DNA of 64,000 nt from Acidobacteriaceae bacterium (lineage in GTDB: Bacteria > Acidobacteriota > Terriglobia > Terriglobales > Acidobacteriaceae): contig PLDC01000019.1 in NCBI GenBank assembly GCA_003134995.1, forward strand, positions 530,517 to 594,516, written 5' to 3'. Below are positions 57,185-64,000 of the stretch, one piece after another. A model generated the notes under the pieces. That model made no database searches. It was given only the letters and a program-made list of their open reading frames with translations, and was not told the origin of the DNA. Both the position numbers and the translations under genes were made by a program. The stretch's first letter is position 1; each line of letters opens with the position of its first letter.

Positions 57185-57640
57185 TTGCACCACATGGCCG
57201 TGACCGGACGGGAAATGACGCGAGAGATTACCACACATTCGCCGGAGGAAACGATCGCCTTCGGGCGGACGCTGGCGGAATTGTTGTCCCCGCCGAAGCT
57301 GGTGCTGTTGCGCGGCGATCTGGGCGCGGGGAAAACCACGCTGGTGAAAGGTATAGCCGCAGGCTTCGAGGCGGCTGAGGAAGAAGACGTCACTAGTCCC
57401 ACCTTCACACTGGTGCATGAGTATCGCGGGCCGCGAGCCAATCTTTATCACATTGATCTTTACCGCGTCGATACTCAACGAGAACTCGAAACGCTGGGGC
57501 TGGACGATCTGCGATCCGAGAGCAGCGTTTTGCTGATTGAGTGGGGAGAGAAGTTCCCGCGCTTCCTGCGGGAGCGGGATGTGGAGATTTCGTTGGAGCG
57601 TGAAAGCGAGGACGGACGGCGAATTAACATCAGCGACTAG
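57185..57640 (+). CDS. tsaE: tRNA threonylcarbamoyladenosine biosynthesis ATPase TsaE
   Basis: A 151-residue P-loop ATPase required with TsaB and TsaD for the t6A37 modification of tRNA. Walker A GDLGAGKTT (44-52 from the first ATG), VTSPTFTLVHEYRGPRANLYHIDLYRV and LIEWGEKFPRFL are diagnostic. Several starts are possible (57185, 57194 and 57215); the conserved domain only begins at ITTHSPEETIAFG, so the shorter ones would suffice. It lies 26 bases after the PilZ-like gene on the same strand. Confidence 0.95.
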   Translation: MHHMAVTGREMTREITTHSPEETIAFGRTLAELLSPPKLVLLRGDLGAGKTTLVKGIAAGFEAAEEEDVTSPTFTLVHEYRGPRANLYHIDLYRVDTQRELETLGLDDLRSESSVLLIEWGEKFPRFLRERDVEISLERESEDGRRINISD

Positions 57641-57682
57641 GTCGCTTATCGACGTATGCGTGGAAGACAGTCAGAGCATTTA

Positions 57683-59086
57683 CTAACCAGCGCTTTCGCT
57701 GCCGTGGGTTTGAACCATCTTATTTAGCCAGTCAGTGATTGTTTTGAGGGCGATGGGCGACATGGTCTCTTCGATATCGTTGTATTCGTTTGGAGCCCCA
57801 GTCTTGGAGTCCTGCAGAAGATGGTTCATGCCCGGCAACTCAACGACTGTTGCCTTCGGGTTGTTTCTCAAAGCTTGGCGAGCGGAGGCGAGATTTTCTT
57901 TCGCTGGCACCTGTACATCCAGTGAGCCATTTAGGACCAGAACCGGCACTGTGATTCGTGCCAAAATGGGCGCGGGATCATAGGCGAGGAAATACTGCTC
58001 CCAGGGTGTTGTGTCGTCTTTGGCTAACGATTCTGCCTCATTCGCATCAATGATTTTGTTGGCCACACCACGAGTGATCATTGCTTTAGCGCGGTCGAGC
58101 GCGGCTGATTCCGATGGCGCTGAAATAATAGCGTTGTAGAGTTCTGCGTCGAAAACCTTGCGCTTTGCGATGTAATCGTCCGGCGCGCCGTAAGCTTTCG
58201 CGGTCATTGCCGATTGCAGGACAAACAATTTGTCGCCCCGAATGCAAGGACCGGCAATCATGACGACAAAGGCCACGTCTTTGTCTGAGGTCGCAACAGC
58301 GGGTGCTATGATGCCACCTTCAGAATGACCCAGCACACCAATGCGCCTCGCGTCAATGTGAGATTGGGTTTTTAGCCATGCGACGGCAGCCTCGGCATCA
58401 GAGGCGAAATCAGCTGTGGTTGCTGCGTCATAATTCCCTGAAGAGCCGCCGACGCCTCGCTTGTCATAGCGCAGAACAGCGAAACCATTCCGGGTCAATG
58501 TGTCGGCTAGAACCAGAAATACCTTATGGCCCCAAACGTCTTCGTCTCTCGTGTTGCGTCCAGTTCCTGAGATCAGCACAACGGCCGGAAATGGTCCGTC
58601 TCCAGTCGGTAGGCTTAACGTCCCGGCGATATGGTTATGGGCGGTATTATTGGCGAAGTGAATCTCCTGCTGCACATAGGGCGCCGGTCCGGCATTGATC
58701 GCGTCCTCTTGCGGGCGCTTGTGGGCGACTGTGCCCATGTCCTCGGTGGTGGCGCGCCTCAGGATCAGCGGATAGACCTGCTGAAATGTCAGATTGCCGG
58801 ACCAACCTTTTTCCTGCTCATTCCACTCGCCGTCGAAGCTCAAGTTGAGCTTATTCACCGCAAAATGTACGTGGGTCCCGTCGGACGTGACCTGATCTAG
58901 AACGGTTTCAGCGCCGCTGGGATTGATGAGTTTCCCGCTATAGCCAGAGTCAGTCTTTTCGAAGTGTAGCCGGACCTTGAAACCTCCGTTCATCTGGCCG
59001 ACCCAATCCCCCGCAAGATCTGGGACCAGCCCGGATGACGCGATTCCGCACACCAAGAGAATGAAAACTATGACTTTACGCACCAC
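57683..59086 (-). CDS. Secreted alpha/beta hydrolase
   Basis: A 467-residue exported hydrolase. The N-terminus is a signal peptide (VIVFILLVCGIASSG). Residues about 20-130 form a DUF3887-like or lipocalin-like domain (DLAGDWVGQMNGGFKVRLHFEKTDSGYSGKLINPSGAE), and the remainder is a serine hydrolase with AVVLISGTGRNTRDEDVWGHKVFLVLADTLTRNGFAVLRYDKRGVGGSSG, nucleophile Ser255 in GHSEGG, and PVLVLNGSLDVQVPAKENL and GMNHLLQ supplying the Asp and His. It is like the acyl-peptide/X-Pro dipeptidyl type. The start is a GTG pair at 59086/59083, with GAGG just upstream. It is monocistronic. Confidence 0.9.
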   Translation of the reverse strand: MVRKVIVFILLVCGIASSGLVPDLAGDWVGQMNGGFKVRLHFEKTDSGYSGKLINPSGAETVLDQVTSDGTHVHFAVNKLNLSFDGEWNEQEKGWSGNLTFQQVYPLILRRATTEDMGTVAHKRPQEDAINAGPAPYVQQEIHFANNTAHNHIAGTLSLPTGDGPFPAVVLISGTGRNTRDEDVWGHKVFLVLADTLTRNGFAVLRYDKRGVGGSSGNYDAATTADFASDAEAAVAWLKTQSHIDARRIGVLGHSEGGIIAPAVATSDKDVAFVVMIAGPCIRGDKLFVLQSAMTAKAYGAPDDYIAKRKVFDAELYNAIISAPSESAALDRAKAMITRGVANKIIDANEAESLAKDDTTPWEQYFLAYDPAPILARITVPVLVLNGSLDVQVPAKENLASARQALRNNPKATVVELPGMNHLLQDSKTGAPNEYNDIEETMSPIALKTITDWLNKMVQTHGSESAG

Positions 59087-59215
59087 GCCTCTTCTTTTCG
59101 AAAATGAAAAACGAAGTTCCTTAATTGACGTTAAATCTCTATAGCACTCGTTGAACCGGAGACTGAGATGGACACCGTCTATTTCTCCCTGATCCCGGCG
59201 CCGACGGTAGCCTTT

Positions 59216-59986
59216 CTAGAATCCCATGATGTTATACCCGCAATCCACGTAAATCACTTCGCCGGTGATGCCGCTGCTGGCGTCGGAGGCGAGGAAGACT
59301 CCGGTCGAGCCGACTTCTGCAATATCGACGTTGCGGCCCAGTGGGGCGTGCTCGGCGTGGGCCTCGAGCATGTCGCCGAAGCCTGAGATGCCTCGCGCGG
59401 CCAGGGTTTTCACCGGCCCGGCAGAGATGGCGTTCACCCGAATCTTCTTTTTTCCCAACTCGTAGGCGAGATATCGCACTGAGCATTCGAGGCCGGCCTT
59501 GGCCACAGCCATCACGTTATATCGCGGGACGACTTTTTCTGAAGCATAGTAAGTCATGGTGATGATCGAGCCGCCGTCTTCCATGAGCGGCGCGGCGGCG
59601 CGGGCAACTGCTACCAGTGAATACACGCTCACATCGAGCGCGATGCGGAAGCCGTCGCGCGTGGTGTTGATGAAGTCTCCCTTGAGTTCGTCGGCGGGCG
59701 CGTACGCCACCGAATGCACCAGCGCGTGCAGCTTGCCGTGGCGCTCTTTGAGCGCGGTGAAGAGGCGGTCGATTTCTTCGTCTTTGCTGACGTCGCACAT
59801 GTAGGCCTCGGCGCCGGGCAACGAGAGGATGAGGTCTTTGGCTTCCTGCTCGAGGCGCTCGTTCTGGTAGGTGATGGCGAGCTTCATGCCCGCGGCGTGC
59901 AGTCCCTGGGCGATTGACCATGCGATCGAGCGCTTGTTGGCGACTCCGAAGACGACGGCGTTACGGCCTTGCAGATCTGAGGACAT
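59216..59986 (-). CDS. fabI: Enoyl-[acyl-carrier-protein] reductase FabI
   Basis: A 256-residue NADH-dependent reductase that completes each round of fatty acid elongation and is the target of triclosan. GVANKRSIAWSIAQGLHAAGMKLAITYQNERLEQEAKDL is the cofactor site; the catalytic residues fall at Tyr146/147, Tyr156 and Lys163 (TYYASEKVVPRYNVMAVAKAGLE), the same numbering as E. coli FabI. It ends EVIYVDCGYNIMGF. AAGGAGCACG precedes ATG 59986. Separate from the accBC genes 10 kb upstream, it is monocistronic. Confidence 0.97.
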   Translation of the reverse strand: MSSDLQGRNAVVFGVANKRSIAWSIAQGLHAAGMKLAITYQNERLEQEAKDLILSLPGAEAYMCDVSKDEEIDRLFTALKERHGKLHALVHSVAYAPADELKGDFINTTRDGFRIALDVSVYSLVAVARAAAPLMEDGGSIITMTYYASEKVVPRYNVMAVAKAGLECSVRYLAYELGKKKIRVNAISAGPVKTLAARGISGFGDMLEAHAEHAPLGRNVDIAEVGSTGVFLASDASSGITGEVIYVDCGYNIMGF

Positions 59987-60054
59987 TCGTGCTCCTTGGA
60001 ATGGGAAAGAATAACAGCGGAAGGCGGGGATTTACCACCAAGGCAAAAGCAAAA

Positions 60055-60095
60055 TCTTCACCACGGAGGACACGGAGGCACACGGGGTAAATCAA
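60055..60095. repeat. cacggag-type word repeat
   Basis: ttcaccacggaggacacgga and ggcacacggggtaa continue to 60091, a single-arm copy of the cacggag vocabulary seen as a full inverted pair at 5132-5203. It lies upstream of fabI and after the MFS gene stop. Confidence 0.5.
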
Positions 60096-60096
60096 T

Positions 60097-61353
60097 TCAT
60101 TTCACTGCGCTAGTTGCTTCCTCCGCCGCTGCCACCTCGATCGGCCAACTGGCTGCCACAAACGACAATCCGTAAACGCAGGCCAGGATGGCGAACGCGG
60201 CTACCAGGCTGACCCGGTGCGCGACTGCGCCGACGGCGAGTGCGAGCACCAGCTGCAGAAAAGTGCCGAAAAAATAAAATGTGTTTTGCACTCGTCCCAT
60301 CAGGTGAGGCGGAACCATTTCCATCAGACTTGTGTTCATGGCGATGCCGCCAACGCCGCGAGCTGATCCCATTACTGCGAACAGCGCGATAGCAGCGACG
60401 AGCCAGTGGGACACCGGAGCGCACACCATGGTCGCCGCTATGATCGCCATAGAAAACGCGACCGCCTTGCGCCCTCCGAGACCTGCGATCACTGCTGGAG
60501 CATACAACGCGCTGAGGAATGCGCCGGTGCCCCATCCCGCGTTGAGCCAGCCGTAGCCAACGGCCCCCGCGTGAAAAACGCGCTCGCTCAACGACGGCGT
60601 GGTCACGACGCCGGTGACCATGGCTCCGAGGAACAATGCCCAGGCGATGCCGAGCAGCACTACGGAGCGATGGTCGCGAAGAAAGTGTAGGCCTTCGCGC
60701 ATCTCGCGCCAGAAGCGCTGGAACTGGGTTTCAGCGGCAAGAATATCGGCGCGCAATTCTTCGGGGCGCAGCACGACGTGGCGTCCCTTGCGCACGGCGA
60801 AGTAGCACAAGAACGACACGACGTAGGTGGAGACATCGATCAGAAGCACTCCGCCGAGGCCGATGTGGTTGTACATGAAGCCCACGAGCGCGCCGGCGAT
60901 CAGCCATCCGCCTTGCACTCCGGCGAGAAGAAATGTGTTCGACTGCACGAACTGGCCTTCGGGCGTGAGTTCCTGGATCAACGCTGTGATGGTTGGCCAG
61001 AACATCCAAAAGCCAGCGGCCACGAGAGTGTTCATCAAATAGAGTTGCCAGACTTGCACGCGGTGTTGAAAAGCGAGAATGGCAACGATCAAGATAATCA
61101 CCGCGCGCACGGCGTCGAGCCACATGACGAGGCGGCGGCGATCTTCGCGATCAATGATGACGCCGGTGAAGGGAAGCATGAGCATGGCGGGAATGGTTTG
61201 CAAAACGGCGAAGGTGCCGAGCGCCATCTCCGAGTGCGTTGCTTCGAGGATGTACCAAGCCACGGCGGCCGAGTTCATCCCGCTGCCCAACATGGAAATC
61301 ACGTTGGCGGCGAAGACGAAGCGCAGCGGACGCCGGCCTAGGATGGAACGCAT
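60097..61353 (-). CDS. Major facilitator superfamily transporter
   Basis: A 418-residue integral membrane protein with about twelve helices in two bundles. RFVFAANVISMLGSGMNSAAVAWYILEATHSEMALGTFAVLQTIPAMLMLPFTGVIIDREDRRRLVMWLDAVRAV contains the MFS loop 2-3 motif D-RxxRR, and the second half repeats it as FHAGAVGYGWLNAGWGTGAFLSALYAPAVIAGLGGRKAV. It is closest in style to the EntS/enterobactin-exporter-like (MFS_3) group. The substrate is unknown. Start ATG 61353 is immediately upstream of the first helix. Confidence 0.92.
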   Translation of the reverse strand: MRSILGRRPLRFVFAANVISMLGSGMNSAAVAWYILEATHSEMALGTFAVLQTIPAMLMLPFTGVIIDREDRRRLVMWLDAVRAVIILIVAILAFQHRVQVWQLYLMNTLVAAGFWMFWPTITALIQELTPEGQFVQSNTFLLAGVQGGWLIAGALVGFMYNHIGLGGVLLIDVSTYVVSFLCYFAVRKGRHVVLRPEELRADILAAETQFQRFWREMREGLHFLRDHRSVVLLGIAWALFLGAMVTGVVTTPSLSERVFHAGAVGYGWLNAGWGTGAFLSALYAPAVIAGLGGRKAVAFSMAIIAATMVCAPVSHWLVAAIALFAVMGSARGVGGIAMNTSLMEMVPPHLMGRVQNTFYFFGTFLQLVLALAVGAVAHRVSLVAAFAILACVYGLSFVAASWPIEVAAAEEATSAVK

Positions 61354-61377
61354 CTTTTTAATTTAGCAGGAAGAAAG

Positions 61378-61462
61378 TGGGCGGTGATCAGCGGTGAGTG
61401 GCTAGTAAACCTGGTTAATAACCGTTTTTACTGACCACTGACCGCTGCACACTGACCACTGT
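61378..61462. repeat. Inverted short-word arrays in a divergent promoter region
   Basis: ggcggtgatcagcggtgagt (61380-61399) with ggctagt is answered by actgaccactgaccgctgca (61430-61449) and actgaccactg (61451-61461). The pair separates divergently transcribed genes and must overlap the MFS gene's upstream region. Confidence 0.6.
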
Positions 61463-61554
61463 TCTTTCTTGCTTCCAGCCGCGTTCGGGGCTAGGATTCG
61501 GCTGCAGTTTTAAGGTCGAGATTTCATTTTCGCCCCGGGGGGCGGAGGTGACCG

Positions 61555-62706
61555 ATGACACGCTACAAGGAATCGCTGTTGCCCGTTGTTCTGTTGTTAT
61601 TTTTTCAACTCCTACCTGCTGCAGCCAGCGGACAGATCGACAAGCTCGTAATTCCGGCGGGCACGCCCGAGGACCACGATCTGCAGGAAATTTCCGACCA
61701 GCAGGATGCGGCAAAAAAGCTCGCGATGTACCAGGACTTCGTGCAGAAGTACGCGGCCAACCCCGCAGCTGTGGCGTACGGGAACTGGGAGATTTCGCAG
61801 GCTTACCAGACCTCCGGGGATTTAAAGCAGGCGCTCGACTACGGAGATAAGGCGCTGGCCGGTGCTCCGCGAAACCTCGACATCCTAGTCTCGCAGGCCA
61901 GTATCGCGCAGCAAGCGAAGGATAATGCGAGGTTGATGGACTATGCGGCTAAGGGAGGAGACGTCTGCAACTCCGTCGGCAAGCAAGCCAAGCCGGACGG
62001 CGTAAGCGAAGAAGAGTTCAAGCAGCGGGTGGCGAATGAGACGAGCGCGGCCCAGAGCAACTGCGACTTTCTCGAGTCGGTCGGCTTCAACGTGATTACC
62101 GGCGAGAACGACGCGAAGAGCCGGATGGCCGACATCGAGAAATACACAGCCGCATTCCCGAATTCGAAGTTTCAGGATCAAGTCGCGAGCTACGCCATGT
62201 ATTCCCTTGGTCAGTTGAACGACCAGACACGGCTAGTGGCTTATGGCGAGAAGACGCTGGCGGCGAATCCCAACTCGCTGGCAGCGCTGTTGTTACTTGC
62301 GAACTTCTACGGGGACGACACCAAGCCGGGCAGCGCCGGCAAGGCGATCTCTTATGCGCAGAAGGCGATTGAAGTGGCGAAGCCGGACGCGCCCGACGCG
62401 GATAAATCGAGCAAGCTTTCCGGCGGAGTCGCGCACACCATTGTGGGTTATACCTATGCTTTCAAGCAGGACAAGACCTCGGCGGCGATTCCGGAACTGA
62501 AGACGGCGGCTGCGTTGCTCAAAGGACAAGACGATCAGCAGTACGCGCGGGCGCTCTATGGACTGGGGTATGCATACGGCAAGTTGAATAAGCTGACAGA
62601 GGCCCGCGACGTGCTAACCGAAGCCGTGAAGATTTCGAGTCCCTGGCAGAAGGTTTCGCAAGATTTGCTTGCCAAAGTGAATGCGGCGCGAGCGAAAGGG
62701 AAGTGA
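61555..62706 (+). CDS. Secreted TPR-like protein
   Basis: A 383-residue protein. Signal peptide LLPVVLLLFFQLLPAAASG, then helical repeats: AKKLAMYQDFVQKYAANPAAVAYGNWEISQAYQTSGDLKQALDYGDKALAGAP, YAMYSLGQLNDQTRLVAYGEKTLAANPNSLAALLLLANFYGD and QQYARALYGLGYAYGKLNKLTEARDVLTEAVKI, together about six TPR-type units. It is probably a periplasmic scaffold. GGAGG lies seven bases before ATG 61555. It is monocistronic and converges with the next gene 7 bases apart. Confidence 0.85.
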   Translation: MTRYKESLLPVVLLLFFQLLPAAASGQIDKLVIPAGTPEDHDLQEISDQQDAAKKLAMYQDFVQKYAANPAAVAYGNWEISQAYQTSGDLKQALDYGDKALAGAPRNLDILVSQASIAQQAKDNARLMDYAAKGGDVCNSVGKQAKPDGVSEEEFKQRVANETSAAQSNCDFLESVGFNVITGENDAKSRMADIEKYTAAFPNSKFQDQVASYAMYSLGQLNDQTRLVAYGEKTLAANPNSLAALLLLANFYGDDTKPGSAGKAISYAQKAIEVAKPDAPDADKSSKLSGGVAHTIVGYTYAFKQDKTSAAIPELKTAAALLKGQDDQQYARALYGLGYAYGKLNKLTEARDVLTEAVKISSPWQKVSQDLLAKVNAARAKGK

Positions 62707-62713
62707 GGAGCGA

Positions 62714-63349
62714 TTACGGCTTCACCAAGTCTTCGGATAGCAAGTGCGCCTTCATGGCGAGATTGTGGGCGCGGTCGAGGTCTCCGTCGGCAGCGGCTGA
62801 CTTTGACTGCTCCATATACTGCTTGATCTGGCTTACCATTTCTTGTTGGCTGGAGTTGAGCTGGAGTCCGGCAATTTTTTTCAGATTTTCTTCGGTTGCG
62901 GATGTAAGTTGGCCGGTGGAGCGTTCGTGCATGGCTTGATCGGCCGGCGTGCCGTTAGAAAATTGGACGGGTGGTTCGGCCGATCCGCCGTTGCGGACAA
63001 CTTTTTTGGGAGGCGGACAGGGCGTTGAGGAAGCAGCAGTGTTTTCTGCGGCCGTTGGCGAAGATGCGGACGCGGAGCAGTTTGGCGTAGTCGGTTTCTT
63101 TCGATGATGAGGTTTCGGAGCGGGTTTGGGTGGATTGGCAGAATCCTGTGCCGGCTGCGTGGTAGTGGTTGGAGTTTGCGCGGGTGGCGCCTGCGATGAG
63201 CCTGCCTGGCTCATAAGACAGACGGCGAGGAGTGCGGCCAGAGTCATTTTCGATATCCGTGGTGCGCGGCGAAACTGCTGGAATTTTACGCTTCGCAAGG
63301 CCGCAGCAGAAGAGGATCGCAGCAGAAATTGGGTTAGAGCAGAAATCAA
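62714..63349 (-). CDS. Secreted protein with Pro/Thr-rich linker and helical tail
   Basis: A frame of up to 211 residues. A hydrophobic segment (MTLAALLAVCLMSQAGSSQA) acts as signal peptide, followed by a Pro/Thr/Gln/Ala-rich linker (APPAQTPTTTTQPAQ, PKPAPKPHHRKKP) and a helical domain GTPADQAMHERSTGQLTSATEENLKKIAGLQLNSSQQEMVSQIKQYMEQSKSAAADGDLDRAHNLAMKAHLLSEDLVKP. The TTG at 63349 overlaps the kinase stop (TTGA), and an ATG at 63247 starts directly at the signal peptide; which is used is unclear. It is translationally coupled to the upstream histidine kinase and may be its regulatory partner, though no function is known. Confidence 0.72.
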   Translation of the reverse strand: MISALTQFLLRSSSAAALRSVKFQQFRRAPRISKMTLAALLAVCLMSQAGSSQAPPAQTPTTTTQPAQDSANPPKPAPKPHHRKKPTTPNCSASASSPTAAENTAASSTPCPPPKKVVRNGGSAEPPVQFSNGTPADQAMHERSTGQLTSATEENLKKIAGLQLNSSQQEMVSQIKQYMEQSKSAAADGDLDRAHNLAMKAHLLSEDLVKP

Positions 63350-64000
63350 GATCCGGGTTCTGACATTGCCGGTTCGACGCGGGATTCGAGCCTATGCTCT
63401 AGGGTCAAACCTGAAACGGCCAGGGGCAGCCGAAAGCGGAATGTTGTGCCCACGCCTTCCTTTGATTCGAATTCCACCGAGCCGTAGTGCCACTGCAGGA
63501 TTTGGTAAGTCTGCGCCAAGCCGATTCCGTTTCCGTCTTTGCGCGTGGTGAAGTAAAGCTCAAAAATCTTATCCTGCACATCCTGAGCAATTCCCACGCC
63601 TTGATCGGAAACTTCTGCGATCACCGCATCTCCCTCGCGGTGCGCGGAGATCGTCAGCAGGCCGCCATTAGGCATGGCCAAAATTCCATTGAGCACTACG
63701 TTGAGAAGAGCCTGCTTTATGAAGTCCAGGTCTGCTTTGATAGGGAGTGCATCGTCGGGGAACTCGCGCTTGATGGTTACGCCATGCTGCTCGGCGTCCG
63801 GAGCGGCAAGCAGCGACACATCTTCTAGCACGCGGCGAAAGTCCACTTCCTCAAGACGAAGTTCGCGGGCGCGCATGAAGTCGACCAGGGTCTGCACCAC
63901 GCGATCGAGGCGATGAATCTCGCTGCCGATGATGTCCATGTGGCGGCGCGTGTCGGGGTCCAGCTGCGACAGCTTGTTCTGCAAGAGCTGCAAGTGGAGC
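63346..64000 (-). CDS. Sensor histidine kinase, C-terminal part (runs off the edge)
   Basis: Truncated at the right edge of the window; 217 complete codons remain. HMDIIGSEIHRLDRVVQTLVDFMRARELRLEEVDFRRVLEDV is the DHp/linker segment (the phospho-acceptor His would lie off-window), followed by the HATPase_c domain with LLNVVLNGILAMPNGG (N box), VSDQGVGIAQDVQDKIFELYFTTRKDGNGIGLAQTYQIL (G1, F and G2) and GVGTTFRFRLPL. It resembles NtrB/AtoS-type kinases that partner NtrC regulators. It is translationally coupled to the downstream small gene by a TTGA overlap. Confidence 0.92.
   Translation of the reverse strand, partial: LHLQLLQNKLSQLDPDTRRHMDIIGSEIHRLDRVVQTLVDFMRARELRLEEVDFRRVLEDVSLLAAPDAEQHGVTIKREFPDDALPIKADLDFIKQALLNVVLNGILAMPNGGLLTISAHREGDAVIAEVSDQGVGIAQDVQDKIFELYFTTRKDGNGIGLAQTYQILQWHYGSVEFESKEGVGTTFRFRLPLAVSGLTLEHRLESRVEPAMSEPGS

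Noticed and set aside
1..64000. tRNA and rRNA genes
   Set aside because: No convincing cloverleaf with TTCGA-type T-loop or rRNA-like conserved block was found by eye in any intergenic region.

Overview
The window is dense bacterial chromosome with moderately high G+C, mostly single-gene or short-operon organisation, and many alternative (GTG, TTG and probably one CTG) starts set by clear GGAGG-type ribosome binding sites. Gene content and style point to a soil member of the Acidobacteriota (Terriglobia/Koribacter-like). This is inferred from the combination of TPR-rich secreted proteins, MacA/FtsX-type permease clusters with DUF4097 proteins, pilMNOPQ, a pepP-accB-accC block, ECF42/DGPF genes, and intergenic arrays of short inverted repeated words. 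No rRNA, tRNA or CRISPR was seen.

Layout. 0-3.7 kb: tail of an upstream gene overlapping an NtrC-type sigma-54 response regulator, small membrane and TPR proteins, a REP-like hairpin and a SAM hydroxide adenosyltransferase. 3.8-8.7 kb (minus): MacA-like adaptor, two FtsX/MacB-type permeases and a DUF4097 beta-solenoid protein, with no ATPase gene. 9-17.6 kb: CNNM/CorC-type protein, an orphan DppB-type permease, a beta-barrel protein, a HigBA toxin-antitoxin pair, a VOC protein, a large TPR lipoprotein, a YtxH-HhH protein and DoxX. 18-21.5 kb: a histidine-rich repeat protein and two tandem secreted paralogues. 22-27.7 kb: an excisionase-type HTH gene followed by pilMNOPQ, closed by a terminator.

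27.8-42.7 kb is the accessory heart of the window. It starts with an ECF42-type sigma factor and holds three DGPF/YCII genes. Each of the three is preceded by the same bipartite motif TGTCGA-N16/17-CGACTA, which matches the promoter type known for ECF42 sigma factors, so the region looks like a sigma factor with its local regulon. Between them lie an IS1595-type element bounded by 15-bp inverted repeats and apparently carrying a small Cys-containing protein and a proteasome-like Ntn hydrolase; a lipoprotein with a degenerate lytic transglycosylase domain; a C39-like peptidase; a frameshifted RelE-like toxin with its partner; a GOB-like subclass B3 metallo-beta-lactamase with Gln at the first zinc position; SnoaL, VOC, DHFR-like and DoxX proteins; and several secreted proteins of unknown function.

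42.8-64 kb returns to housekeeping and membrane genes: CreD, a beta-propeller protein, Xaa-Pro peptidase with accB and accC, thiE, two amino acid permeases (the first probably starting at CTG), the bifunctional NAD(P)H-hydrate repair enzyme, a PilZ protein, tsaE, an alpha/beta hydrolase, fabI, an MFS exporter, TPR and secreted proteins, and the C-terminal half of a sensor histidine kinase running off the right edge.
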